Of a DNA stretch of 64,000 nt, positions 46,706 through 59,317 are shown piece by piece. Positions within the stretch are counted from its first letter, which is position 1; every line of letters begins with the position of its first letter. Made by a program: the position numbers and the translations under genes. The stretch comes from Bugula neritina. Taxonomy: Eukaryota > Bryozoa > Gymnolaemata > Cheilostomatida > Bugulidae. Location of the stretch: contig OZ037770.1 in assembly GCA_964035545.1 (NCBI GenBank), positions 15,288,642 to 15,352,641 of the forward strand, written 5' to 3'. The notes under the pieces were generated by a model. It searched no databases. It was not told where the DNA came from and saw only the letters and a program-made list of their open reading frames with translations.

Positions 46706-48587
46706 ATAGGGGGGGGGGGGGGGAGTTACCCATTTCCCCTTAATTAGTGTCATAAGTTTGAGAACAAGTATTTTTTAATCACAGTAGTTGTAGCCAGCTA
46801 GCTATATTGGCACCACAACAAAGTTAGCCCAACAGACGAGATGAAGGTAATGCAATCAAGCACATCACTCACTCCTGATTATTATATACAAGATAATCTA
46901 AAAGGAAAATTTTTGAAATTCTTGCCAAGTTTATTTGTAATATATTTTGCAGGCTAAAGCAATTTTAATTACAAAATGAATTGATATAGAATAACATCAC
47001 ATTCCTTTAGAGTTTAGAACAATGGGTCATCTTGTAGATACTCCAACTTTGTAACTATAGGCACTGACTCCGTGGTGGGTTTGGGGAGATATACAGGTCA
47101 ACTTAACTAACAAACTGAGATTTGATTGAATTATTGTGCTGCCTATCAATTTCTGCTGTCAAATAACTGGTTATAATGTGAATTGCAGGCAGGTAAAAGA
47201 CACCATGATGATAATGCTAAGTTTGAGTAAAATGATGAAAAAGCAATAATTTGTGTGGAAAAGTTAGGAAGATTTTTTGGTTGATAAGTGAAAAGTGCTA
47301 ATTGGACAACTTGGCTTTACTTCTCCATTAATTTTATTATTTTAGTTGATTTTTAAAGTTATATCAACTAAAGAATCATGGTACATGCAAGAGAAAAGCA
47401 ACTGCTATGTCTCATTTCAAGAGCAGACTGGAATTGGAAATATGTTAGCACCAGAGTTTATTGCCTCTAAGTGAACATGTAGTGGAGTATGAGAGGGTTT
47501 TATCACTTAAGTGACTAGTTACTATACTCACTCCAGTGATAAGACACGGTCAGTTACTATAGCCCTTGAGTTGCGATACTTTATCTTGTCAACAGTGTGT
47601 CAGTCTTATCTCTAGTTCATTGCTAACTCCTAATCAGATTGTAACCCGATGTCTATAGCAGCTCAAGACTGGTTTTGTAAAGGCAGCAACTTTAATCAGT
47701 CATTCAGAAATTGCAGTTAAAACTTAGAGGTAAGAAGTGTGTTACAATTGCTGCAAGGATTGTCAATGTATATAGAAACTGACAGCAAATAAAGTCTTGA
47801 TTAGTAAGCCTCCTCTTATGGAATATGATATCAGGGGCCTATAAACATATATTTTAGTTTTCTTGCAAATCAACAGCTTTGAAAAATAATTTTAAAAAAT
47901 CATTACTTTTTATCCGCCTATTGTTTTGTGATTGAGAAAATTAGGGTTTGGACCCTTGCCATGCATATGTGGTTGAATAAGGATGTCCATTATTCACTAT
48001 TCTACCAGATCTAGACTCAAGAGAAGAAGCTGGTGAACAGATTATGACCTCACTTCACTATCCAGGGTGCCAAGAAATCAATACTGGATGGGGGGAGGGT
48101 TTAAACCCTACAAGCTGGCTATTCTCACAACAGCCTCTCCAACAATTTAATTTGACAGGACATATGGTGCACACTTGAGTTCAGCCATCAATTTGAAAAG
48201 ATCTAATCATTAGAATGTCAAGCTAAAGGAAAGTACATGCCAACACAACTCAGTTCCTCACATATTTATTCGTTGTGATATTGACAAGTGAGAGACTCGG
48301 CTAATTAACAATGTGCTAGGGAAGGGGGGAGTCCCCCTTGTTCAAATAGACCTAGCTCAGTTTTGCATGTATATAGGTTTATTAAAAATTGCTGAAATAT
48401 ACAAAAGTATTTAAAATTAGATCAACTGATTTTTCTCTAAAAATTTCATCTCTCTTTTGCAAACCAGCATATAGCCTTTGTGGCCGGAATGCTTGAGAAG
48501 TTAACATTTTGTCACAATAGGAGTTGCCTATCCTGTATGTATGCATAATTATATTGTATTGTAGAGCTGTAAGTGTGATGTTACATA

Positions 48588-48740
48588 ACTGCCCTGTGGG
48601 AGTGTCATTTGGCTAATAACTAGACTTTATTGGCTTTTGGCAGGAGTTCAAATCCCAGCACTAATTTGATTAACCAGCTCTTAGCACCTCCCCCACCTAA
48701 CAGCTCAGCCCCCCCCCACATCAGCTCAGCTCCCCTCCAC
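48588..48740 (+). mobile_element. Possible SINE fragment with tRNA-like B box
   Basis: GAGTTCAAATCCC fits a B box, and an A-box-like TGGCTAATAACTAGA lies about 35 bases before it. A C-rich tail with repeats of CAGCTCAGC and CCCCC follows. The body does not clearly match the other SINEs here. Confidence 0.35.
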
Positions 48741-49639
48741 TTATCAGATCTGTAAGGACACTTGAAGGCTCTGTATTGAATTGTAGTGCAAACGGCAGGC
48801 TATTGCTGCAAACCAAAATACCAAACCTCAGTTTTAAAATTTTGCTTCTTGGTGGAGCAAAGTTACCATGCAACTTTTTATACGATTGTTAAAATGATAA
48901 ACCAAGTATAACTTTGCACATGCACTTGAAAGATTCTCAAGTCATATACTTGGTGTTCATTTAGTCTTACTAAACAGTTTCTATTAGAAATAAATAAAAT
49001 AATTTAACTGAAATGCCATGACTTTTGGTTAAACTTTGTACATAAATGCTTTTGTTGGTTCAAGCCTTTCTTTTAAAGGTATTTTGTAACATTGTCCACC
49101 ATGTTTTCCATAACTTTCTATAAATAACTCAGAGTCTAATCTAGAAATCATTTAATGGGAAATATTTTTCTTCCTATTTTCATTCATTATTACCTTATAC
49201 TAAAGGAAAACTTGTTTCCCCTAGAAGCAAAACCACTATTGCACATTTCCTTTTTGGATAACATTCTCAAAACAATGTGAGTTGAATAATTGTTTTGTAA
49301 TTGCTAATCTGACAGTCTCCGATAGATGGAATCTTGTTGATGCAGAAATTTCCTTATTGACTATTTATGTGACACCAGGTGTTGGTTGAGGGAGACTTTC
49401 AAGTATACAGAGCAGGGGAAAACTTACATAGGAGACAGTACACTACTTTAGGTGGTGGTTAGCTATAGTCACAGAGCACAACACTGCTCTGATCTCAAGT
49501 ACAAAAGCACTCAGTTTACCAACTCTTTCAAAACATATCTACATTAAATTGTTATAACTGGACTGCTCAATCACTTAACTATGGCATGTTTTGAGATTGC
49601 TGTGGTTTCTGCTGCAGCTTTAATTAGTGTTTGTAGTCA

Positions 49640-50075
49640 GTGACAACTGCTAGTAACCTAGTAACTGCTAGTGACCTAGTAACTGCTAGTGACCTAGTAA
49701 CTGTTACTGATATAGTAACTGCTAGTGACCTAGTAACTGCTAGTGACCTAGTAACTGTTACTGATATAGTAACTGCTAGTGACCTAGTAACTGTTACTGA
49801 TATAGTAACTGCTAGTGACCTAGTAACTGCTAGTGACCTAGCAACTGTTACTGATATAGTAACTGCTAGTGACATAGTAACTGCTTCTGACATAGTAACT
49901 GTTAGTCAGTCACTGTTAGCGACTGAACAACTAGTAGTGACATAGTAACTACTAGTGACATAGTAACTACTAGTGGCCTGGTAACTACTAGTGACATAGT
50001 AACTGCTAGTGACCTAGTAACTACTAGTTATTGACTGTTAGTGATTGAACAACTAGTAGTAACTGCTAGTGAAAA
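49640..50075. repeat. 18-bp minisatellite (GTAACTGCTAGTGACCTA)
   Basis: About 24 units in two interleaved variants, TGCTAGTGACCTA and TGTTACTGATATA, forming 36- and 54-bp higher-order patterns; the distal part shifts to ACTACTAGTGACATA. Because the period is a multiple of three, both strands stay open (TASDLV and related units), but nothing else supports coding. Confidence 0.93.
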
Positions 50076-51076
50076 AGTAACACAATAAAGGCCTGCACAC
50101 CTATTATTGCATTGTCAAACTGATTGCGTAACAGTTCAAAAGTAACTTTGCTATTCATCAAACTTGTTTACTGGTTATAGCTTTGGTACCTTTACAAGTG
50201 AAACTTTCACTAGGCCAAATACAGCATAAGGTGAGGGGGTTTTGCAAATTGAAGGCTACACCTCATGCAGTAACAAAACCTTCATGCATTAACACCTGTA
50301 TGTTTTTCAAACATCAAGCAAGCTGGGAAAACAAGCTGACAAACAAGCAGCCCTGCATCAAAATAGTACATACATACCCTCACTCTCTCCATGACTTCCA
50401 CTTGCTACTGTGTAAACACAAACAATTGTTGATTTGCTTGACATGAAAGTTTTACCCCAAGTCAAAGTCTGGTCAAGTAAAGAAATATTGCTAGCAAAAA
50501 GTTCTACGCCTGATCTGAGTTACCAAGTTTTTGTCTCATTTAGCAAACAGAGAACTTGGTCTGTTAAGATTTAAACTCAGTTATTCCAGTGCACCATCAT
50601 AATTTATAAAACAGTTTCACTACATGAATAAAACCCATCATGTTTTAAAGATATCACAGGCCCAAGTTAACAGAGAATAAAGTTTCTATAGACCAAGCAA
50701 AAATACAACTTAGAATAAATTAGACTACATATTCTACAGATAGCATGCAGGTTAATCTATACTCTTGCGACGTCCTTAAGAGGGGGGGGGGTAGAGGTAA
50801 GCACTGAGGGTAATATTTGGTCTAAGTTTTTGTTTCTCATAATTCAAGAGTTAGCCAGTTATCTTTAAACACTTGCATATTTTTATTTACTGCAATAGAA
50901 GCTGACTGCGGCTGGCAGCGATATTATTGTAATCAAATTAGTGGCCTGTGTGAAGCCTAATTGTAAACAGTGTATAATAAAACAGTGCTAAACACTCACA
51001 GAATATAATATAAGCTAAGAGTAATTATTGTTGAGAGAAAACTAATAAGTGTGCACGTGGCCAAGTGCTGCGGTTA

Positions 51077-51332
51077 ACCCCTCATTCACACTTACCGTAC
51101 GTAAGTCGTAATGTAAAACATCAGCCATTTTTTATTGTGTCCGGGCTGACGTTTTCAAAGTCCGCTATTAGGTATGATCTATGACAATTCATTGGACAAT
51201 TATATCCCATGAGTTAACGCAAAAGTTTTTGAATCAAGCAGTGTATGATCCTACCTCACCTCAATGCACCGTACAGGAAGCTCAGACATTTGTAAAACTG
51301 GCTGATATTTGCTGTAAGTGTAAATGAGGAGG
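51077..51332. mobile_element. MITE family A, copy 2
   Basis: The ends CCCTCATTCACACTTACCGT and (reverse complement of the right end) CCTCCTCATTTACACTTACA are inverted repeats matching copy 1 at 648-945. The interior is inverted relative to copy 1: TGTCCAATGAATTGT on one strand here corresponds to TGTCCAATGAAGTGT there. Confidence 0.75.
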
Positions 51333-51422
51333 TAAGTCTAATAAAGTTACTGTGTCATCCATATATAGCCCATGTACTTGCAGAGTACAACACAACTACA
51401 CTGCTTCTCTACAGTATGCTTG

Positions 51423-51512
51423 CCCTCTGCTCACGCAAGTTTATAGTCACTATCCCTGTGAGAAACCCCTGATAGAAAGGGTTTTTGTTAAAGCGGGCTA
51501 AGGACTTATTTA
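51423..51512 (-). mobile_element. 5'-truncated SINE (tail only), inverted
   Basis: The reverse complement reads AAGTCCTTAGCCCGCTTTAA, then AACCCTTTCTATCAGGGG, then TCTCACAGGGATAG, matching the 3' half of the SINE at 25228-25475 at high identity. The tRNA-like head is absent. Confidence 0.8.
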
Positions 51513-53929
51513 AATGAGGCACTGTGCTGTGCTGTCTTTATTACCGTAGTTGCAGTTTAATTCTTTTCAAAAAATTTCCGCTTTTGTAAAGGTGTCATAT
51601 AACTCTAAGTGCATCTACAAACTTGGTAAAGTAACTATAGTGTTTCTATAAATATTCAACAACTGCTTTGTTTATGACAATTCAAACAAGTATTTACAGG
51701 TAGTTTGCTTTCTCATCTCCATGTTTGTACAAGTTGAATAGTTTGCCTATAGAACTGTCCCAACTTTGCAGTAGATAAAAGATAAATATTCTACTCCTAG
51801 TACAATTGATCACAAAAGAAGGGTAATGAGCAACTACCAGCAATCTACTTCTTACTGTGTTTGTAATGATTTGCATATTTGATTTATAACCACACATTTC
51901 TGGATACCAGCTTCATCGAAGTAATTCATGAAAGAAAAGTAACTGGCACTGGACGTGTGCAGAGTTGCAGTTTTTCGAATCATTTTGCCAAAATAAGAGC
52001 TATAAATTTAAGCTAGACTAATATTTACAGTATATCTAGAAAACTGGTGGTATGAATGTCTTAATAAAGGTTAACTGAGTGCTTAACCTACACAGCATAG
52101 TGTTGCAAGTCAAGCAAGCCAATGCAATGTAGCTAGAGTTGAAGATAACACAAAAAACCTAGTTAGTGATGGTTTGAGAAAATATTTGCATTCTGTTTTT
52201 ATCCCAATTAGAACTTTAATATCAATTCTCGGTTGAAAACAGGTTCATGCAATTATTAGGACAGTTTTAAGATTGTACATACGTGTGTTTGACAATAAAA
52301 CAGCTGAAAAACAAGAAGATAGAAGTAAGATTTAGAAAGCTCTAAGTCAGTGATGTGGTGGTAAGAAACCAAATGGTTATGTGTTAGTCTGTACCTACCA
52401 TACTAAGTGACTGGCTATTTTCTTAACAATCCATTTCAGAATGAATTATTTATACTATTTATTGTTATCTATATATGAGAAATCTAAGTCTAAGTGAAAC
52501 AAACCTCTCCCAGTGAACTAGTACATTTGATCATGAACTATCACTCTCTAGCTTACCTTGAGACTTGAGTTGTATTGAAGTAACACTATCTCCTTTGATC
52601 AGAAGTATAGAAACTGGATACAATTAGATAAAGGATTTCTACCTCAAGTAATATGCGACAGAAATACTCTTCTAGTTTTCCACAGTACAACCACAAGCTC
52701 GGGTTTGATTAGCTATGCACTGCTCGTGGAACCTCCAAATGTTTGTAGCTCAGTGCTAAGTGATGCTTATATTCCTATCATCAGGAGCTTATCAGCCAGT
52801 AATGTTTCTATTATCAATCAAACAGTTACTAAGGCTAATAAGTAGCCTTTGCTCTGAGGCTATTGGCTGTTTGTATGAGCTGTTGCTATTGGCTGTTTGT
52901 ATGAGCTAATTGCTAGGTAGCTCTCAGCCCTGAAGATGCTAATAACAAATCCATTTGGCACCTAATAGCAAAACAGTTTACAGATATTATAAGTATTTTT
53001 TTATTGTCTGTAGTTTTTGGCAGAGATCACATTAATTGTTTTTAATTTTAAGATGCCATTTCAGCCAGGAAATGACCAGCAACATTTGTTTCACTAAGAC
53101 CTAAGTGATGCCCTGCTGACAGCTGCTATGTTATGCAAGGAGTTTGACAGCTGACGCTACACATCCTTCAACAACTAGAAGTACTGATTATCTCTGCAAG
53201 ACAAAACTTTATTGTCCCATACTTTATAGTTTAGACTTTAGACAGATATTTGACACTTGTTACTGTAAACTCTGAAACCAAGTGCTATAACTGATTGATA
53301 AATAGCCTGAAAATCTATAACGTAGCCCATGCTAACTTGAAGTGATGTATGAACCCCCTCCCCATCTGTTGCACACATTTTCTATAGAAAAGACCACTGT
53401 TGAAATTGTAGGTTCATCTTTGGAACTTTAAATTAGAGCTGCTTTTCTCAAAATCCACCTCTTTTATGAACTGAGTATTTTAGTTCTTTAGAAACTATAG
53501 CTGTAGCACGAGAAATGTTAATAGACTACGGTTTACCAGCTATATACTTTGATGCAAAAGATGCAATAGTTTGGCAGTGTGGATTACTGATGTATTGTAT
53601 AAACAAATAGAACTCAACTAATACTGTCTAACCACTTTAAGTAATACCTGTTAGCACTCTTTCAACACTTGGAGCAAAGAAAGATCATCTTTAGACTCAT
53701 TCAACAACCTACTTGGGGTGATGGGTGAGAGAATTCATCATTAGAAGGAGTATTACCCAGTGCATAATAGCATTCCATAACACATTTTCACTAATTAATA
53801 GCAGAAAATTTGCTACTTATTATTGTATTATGAAGTTAGAAGAGAAGAAAACCTGAATCTTGCACACGTTTCTCTGATTATACATCAGTATTTAGCCTCG
53901 AGTGACATCATCAATAAATCTAGCCTATT

Positions 53930-54165
53930 GTATATTATAGATGTATTCTATATACAGCTGATGTACAATCTACATTCTATACTGCATATAGCATATCTGT
54001 AATCCAAATTCTACAATATATAATCTATTTAATGATCCATATTCTATACAGTGAATATATAATTTATATATTCTACACGATAAATATAATATAATTCATA
54101 TTTTATACAGTGAATATATTATATTATTATATATTCTATACAGTGCAGCTGTGTAATCTATACAG
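53930..54165. repeat. Degenerate AT-rich repeat (ATTCTATACAGTGAATATA units)
   Basis: Six or more imperfect copies of a roughly 35-45-bp unit around TATTCTATACAGTGAATATA. No coding potential. Confidence 0.6.
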
Positions 54166-54844
54166 AAAAATACATTCCTTTTATTCGGAATCGACCTCAT
54201 TATCAGACTACACATGGCTTTATTTTACAATATAACATGTTATACTCTTCATTTATTGGTTAATTTTTCAAACTCTGTGATATATATTTTAAGTTGAATT
54301 TGTAACATATTATGAAAACATATATGTCATCTGTAAATATATACTATAAATTATTAATAAATATATTATTATAAGTGCGTTAAATTGCAGCTTTAAACCA
54401 ACTTCTTTCTGAATATTATTTTGATCTTATAGATAAACTTAGCATTCTGAATGTACGTCATGTTATGTATATTATTCGTAATTTGAAACTTTTCTCTTTG
54501 CAGAGCATATATTTACTTTCCCTGTAGAAGATAGAGCGCTGATCCACCCTGTAACACAGCAAGCATGCCTCCCTCTAGAAACTTCCTTATTGCCTGGCTG
54601 CTGGGGAGTATTGAACAGTTTTTGTAGTCTACTTTATGTATTTTTATTATGATCAATTTCTTTTTTATATGACGCAATATGTCTGTTTGAAGTTTTGCAA
54701 CTAGTGAATAAATGCATATGTTGTTACCAGCTAAAGAATGACTTCATGCTATTTAATCTTTGTGCAGTGCAAAGTAGGATGGTAAATAATGCATTGTCAT
54801 GCATTGCAAAAGTAAGAATTAGTTATATATATGTTTTTTATTGA

Positions 54845-55035
54845 TATAATTTTAGTTATATAGTTTCCCTAATTATATATCTCTTAGTTTCTCTGGCTCT
54901 TTATAATTCCTTAGTTTTTTTTAACTATATCCTTTAGTTCCCCTAGCTATTCATAATTCCTTAGTTTTCCTAACTCCCCCTTATAGTTTCCTTCATTATA
55001 TCTTAAGTTTCCCTAACTAGTTATATTCTTAGTTT
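54845..55035. repeat. Degenerate minisatellite (TTAGTTTCCCTAACTA units)
   Basis: Five to six imperfect units of about 30 bp built on CTTAGTTTCCCTAACTATTT and ATAATTCC. Confidence 0.65.
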
Positions 55036-56553
55036 ATGTTAGAAGAGATTTGGCTTGTTTAAGATTAAAGATCAATAATATATTATTTGCAAAGCATTGA
55101 TTTAAGATCTATTGATTTTGTATTGGGTACTTACAGCTAAGCTGAATTGTAAGTAAACTTTAACAGCTCCGTTAGAGAAATGAAATTAATATTGTTTTTA
55201 TCAAATTTCTGGCAGTTTGATAGACAAGTGCAAGTTTTGTTAGCATAACTTGAATTGCTTAAAACAACCTAAGCAAGTGTTTCATTTATTAGAATATAAT
55301 ATCAGTTTACAATTCAATCATCTCCAAGCAGCTACGCCCTGGCAGAAGCTAGCTGGAGGCCAAAAACCAGATATCTAAATATCAAGAAATTATATTCTGT
55401 TAAAATGAATTGACTTTCATAGTTACATGGTTGTGATAACAAGAATTCTGACACTGAATGCATGTGCCCTCTGGCTGTCATGGCATGTGACACAAGCTGC
55501 CGTTATGAATGGAAGTAATTTAGGTTGACATGGTCCAGATGGCAGGCTTGTGTAAACATTCAAACTGATAAGAACGGCCAAATCATGTGTCAATTTACTT
55601 TAGTCCAGGCAGATAATAATAATAATAATATGCTTATATTAGGACAGTGTGGTTTTAGCTTTTTGATACTATGTTAGAGTTGTCTTTCCCCAACAAGTCA
55701 TGTAGCTGGTTTTATTGTTACGAGTTTTACAGATATATAGCTTCAACAGCATTTACTTTTAGTCTAAACTTGGCGATATTTTAATATGCAAACAATATAT
55801 CCTCTCATTTCATTTCTTGAGTAAAATATGTATGCATGCTACAAGCTAGATGACTATTGCAAGAGCATGAAGTTTAAGCTATATGAGAATAGGTCATGTG
55901 TTTGCCAAGTTTCTTGCAATATGCAGGGCACACGACTCCTAGATGCATTTTAGCTTTTGGCTTTCAGATTTTTAAATACCACTTGATAGAATTAATAGTT
56001 TCTTCTATATAATATGTTATGATATGCCCCGTTTTGTGCTAGTGAGAAGACAACCCATAAAATATATCTTGTAGACAGATGAGCTAATTATGTAACAGGA
56101 TGCAACTATAGACCATAGACTAGCAGGAGAAGATAACTTTTACTCTAAGACTGTGCTATCAATATATGAATATCATGTAACATAAGGATGAACAATAACC
56201 AGTTATATAAGAATACATGACTCTACTATTTATTTACAAATTGATAAAACATCACAATAGCTAACATAAGTTATTAACATAACAATATTATGTTAATTAT
56301 TAATCGCATTATACTGCTAAGCAAGATTTTTAAATTTTCATCGCAAAAACAGGTTAAATTTCAAGCCAATATTATAATGAAAGGCTTTTAAGAAATTATC
56401 ACTAAGTTAGGCCAGCTGGAGGTTGAAAATGTTTACTATAAGATATATGATTTTATATACTTATATATAATATGTTATAATATAGGTATATGTTATATAT
56501 ATGTTATATATGCCATCATGCATATAATATTACATAGTTACATACAAACACTA

Positions 56554-59317
56554 CTATGGTCTAGTGACTTGGAGGGAGAGTTTACCAAAAGAGTCCCGTA
56601 AGAGGATTTCTGGACAGTAGTCCCGGATTTTGACATTCACTAGTTGAGGTTGATGACTGAATTCTTGTAAACCACTAGGAGGAGAGTATGTCACTCTGTT
56701 GTCTTCACTCAGCACAAACTGTGTACCTGAAAAGTGTCAACAGGGTATCAGCATGCAATACAATACAGTCAGCAAGGTATCAAAACTATCATACAGTCAA
56801 CAAGGTATCAGCAATAAAATACAGTTAGCAAGGTATCAAAAAGAGTTCTTAAAACCCTCAATTTTTTTTTGGCAAAAACAGGAGAAGTATGGAGGTTAGT
56901 TGCAGTAGCTGATTCTTCGAGTCAATATGAAAGTGAAAGTTGTTGTCAGAAAAGAAGAGAAAGAAAGGGCTGGGAAAGAAAAGCCGGAGGGAAAAGGTGG
57001 AGAGAAAGGGGGGCAACTTTGACCTGGGTGTTTGCTTGAGCTACACCAAATCAGATTCTCTTAATCTAAAAGTAGAAATACAAATTATATTTCCTTTTCT
57101 CACCGGCTAAGCTAAGTCGCAGCTGGACATCGGTCAGAGCAGAGCAGTCGGTGCTAAATGCGGCGTGGCCAACGTGGAGCCTTGAAGAGTCGCCACTGGG
57201 TGACTCAGCAAACTGTGTACTGTCATAGGTCACCGTCAGCGAGTCAGCATCAAATTCAAACTTTGAGTAGCTGTTTGAAATAACAATTACTCAAGCAAAA
57301 TAAGCCGCAGTTGGTTATTTTTCCTTTAGAAAAAAAAATGTATAAGTGATGCAATGTTTGTTTCTATTGGAATGTATAGTTTTTGCTTAAATTTAAGCAA
57401 AGGTACATTCCAATTCATTTCTGTTTTTTTGTCATTGATTAAAATTTAGATGATAAAATTGATATGATCTAACTTAGACTCTAACTTCACAGTTTGATAT
57501 TGGTCCTTACGTTGTGTACATCACTGGTGAAATGCCAAAGTTTGAATAATCGCTGGTTGGCAGGTTGATGTAGGAGCTGATGCTGCCTGAGTCTGAGACG
57601 TAGCAGTAAACGCTGCCGGCCAGCACTGGGATGCCTTTAAGGTTGAGACTGTAGTTGGTGCTTGTGAAGTCTGGTTTTTCATTGAGGGTTGGACAATCAT
57701 CTATTCAGAGAGATCAGTTAGAGTTAAAGTCAGTTGAGAGAATGACGTTCATATAATAACTTCAAAAATTATATGTCAACTAACCTTTTCACAAACTACA
57801 CAATATTGCAATATTCATAACCTTTCTATAAATGATTGAAAATTTATTAAAAATTTTGCAAAATTAGCTGCTCAATTTTATAAGCATTCTCAGCTTTTTA
57901 TATTTAAATGCTGTTTGGAAAAATAGAATCATATTTTAGATTTTATATCTATTACCCTGTATAATATTATATTACATTAGGCATCTATTTATAAATTTTA
58001 AAGTGTTTCTCTCACGCAGTCCCCCACCTGTTTTCTCTATTGAATAAATAAATAGGTTTCTTACCTGGTAGCCAGAGCTCCCATTCAGAAGAATCACCAT
58101 GAACCTCTATTGGAAATCCCACAAGCACTATCTCGCATTGCCGGAGAGCTCTGTGGTAGTTAAACCCGTTACACGCAAAGTCCCCATAGCACTGCTATAA
58201 TAGAAGATTGATACCAAAATTATCTCTAATATTTCCAATAGACAATAGAGCTGTAGCTATAGGAATTGCAGCCTATATAAATTAGGTACTTATAATAGCT
58301 ATAAAACTCAAGCATTATATAAAACATTATTTTACATAGGCTATACAATTATTGCATATAATTAAGTTTAATAACTGCACTACATGTAGTGCAGTTATTA
58401 AACCTAATTATATGCAATAAGTATAGCAATCATTTAAATTATTGCTATAGTATAGCTGGAAAACAGTACTGCATGGTATAAAAATTAAAGTTATAAAAAA
58501 TAGCAAGCATAAATTATGTTTTTTTTTAAATTTTCATTGCTCCAAAGCCAATATATTAGACTGTAAATACCGTATATATAATTATTTAATTGTATATAAA
58601 GGGATTACAGTGTCAAAATATTTCCTATATATTTTCCAATTTATATTGCGCCTATTATAAGAAAAGAATATTATTATATATTTGCATCTATACTAACAGC
58701 TGCACATTGACTCAGAGTCACATCTGTGTATACAGGAAATTGGTTAGCTGTCTCTGTACTCCTCAGTCTATAGCCTGTAGACTTCACCCATTTTAATGAG
58801 TTAATCAGTGGGAAGGTAAAACACAACCCTAAAACTATATCAAAGTTTTTCCGTATACAACTGCATGATGTCCTTAAAATACATCATAAATAGCGTTTAA
58901 TAATAACTTAGCTATATAACTTGTTTGTTTCATGCAAATAACCTACACTCTATTGTCTACTTTTTTAATTTCTAGTTTCTTCTAGCATATATAATAATAA
59001 TATATATGATATAAGAAGATACTCTGGCTGAAAGCCACTCACTCGTACTAGTTGTCTAAAACTATGGAACTGCTTTATTTACTTAATCATATAATTATTT
59101 AATTATTAAATTCAAAATTACTTAAAATTATTTAAATTTTAAAATTACTTATATTTTTTTATCCTTTTATTTTAAGCTGCTATAATTATTGTGAGCTTTT
59201 TAAACAAAAAATAAGTTTATAAACACCACTTTTACAGCTCATGTAAAAATGTGCACAGATAATATAATATTTTTAGACTTCAGACTTACCTAAAATAGAT
59301 GTTAGTAGAACAGCCAT
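56554..59317 (-). CDS. Small secreted PAN-GON domain protein (237 aa, 6 exons)
   Basis: Minus-strand exons: 59317-59290, 58723-58698, 58194-58065, 57700-57511, 57270-57104 and 56726-56554 (stop TAG), all in phase. The first two exons (28 and 26 bases) are the least certain; MAVLLTSIL is short for a signal peptide, so a different first exon is possible. Residues about 10-45 (SQCAAQC, CNGFNY, QCEI) form a PAN/Apple-like core. Residues about 61-225 resemble the GON domain of ADAMTS9/20-type proteins: a KG-x-P-x-x-x-x-x-VYC-x-V element, INLP, the FDADSLTVT strand, and a repeated G-x-x-F-x-L element (GTQFVL) with paired cysteines. No metalloprotease or thrombospondin repeat is present in the window. 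The protein is likely extracellular; ligands are unknown. Confidence 0.72.
56727..56850. repeat. Degenerate tandem repeat abutting a splice acceptor (ATACAGTCAACAAGGTATCA)
   Basis: Four imperfect units of about 30-36 bp in the last intron of the PAN-GON gene, starting within a dozen bases of the acceptor of the final exon. Confidence 0.75.
58340..58427. repeat. Near-perfect 88-bp palindrome without loop
   Basis: Two arms of 44 bases meet at ACATGT (centre 58384/58385). TTATTGCATATAATTA and TTTAATAACTGCACTACA are mirrored on the other side with only a few mismatches. It lies in an intron of the PAN-GON gene. It could be the ends of a foldback transposon joined together, or a structured RNA. 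Confidence 0.88.

Larger units (their letters stand above)
45660..56550. other. Gene-free stretch between the EAAT and PAN-GON genes
   Basis: In about 10.9 kb I see no exon that I can support. Being 5' to the minus-strand EAAT gene, it may hold its first (untranslated) exon and promoter. It contains SINE copies, a MITE, minisatellites at 49640, 53930 and 54850, G runs at 46709-46723 and 50783-50792, and a 25-bp direct repeat at 52860-52912 (CTATTGGCTGTTTGTATGAG twice). Confidence 0.45.

Noticed and set aside
49624-49945. Repetitive open frames on both strands
   Set aside because: 18-bp minisatellite keeps frames open on both strands; no signal peptide, splice sites or similarity outside the repeat.
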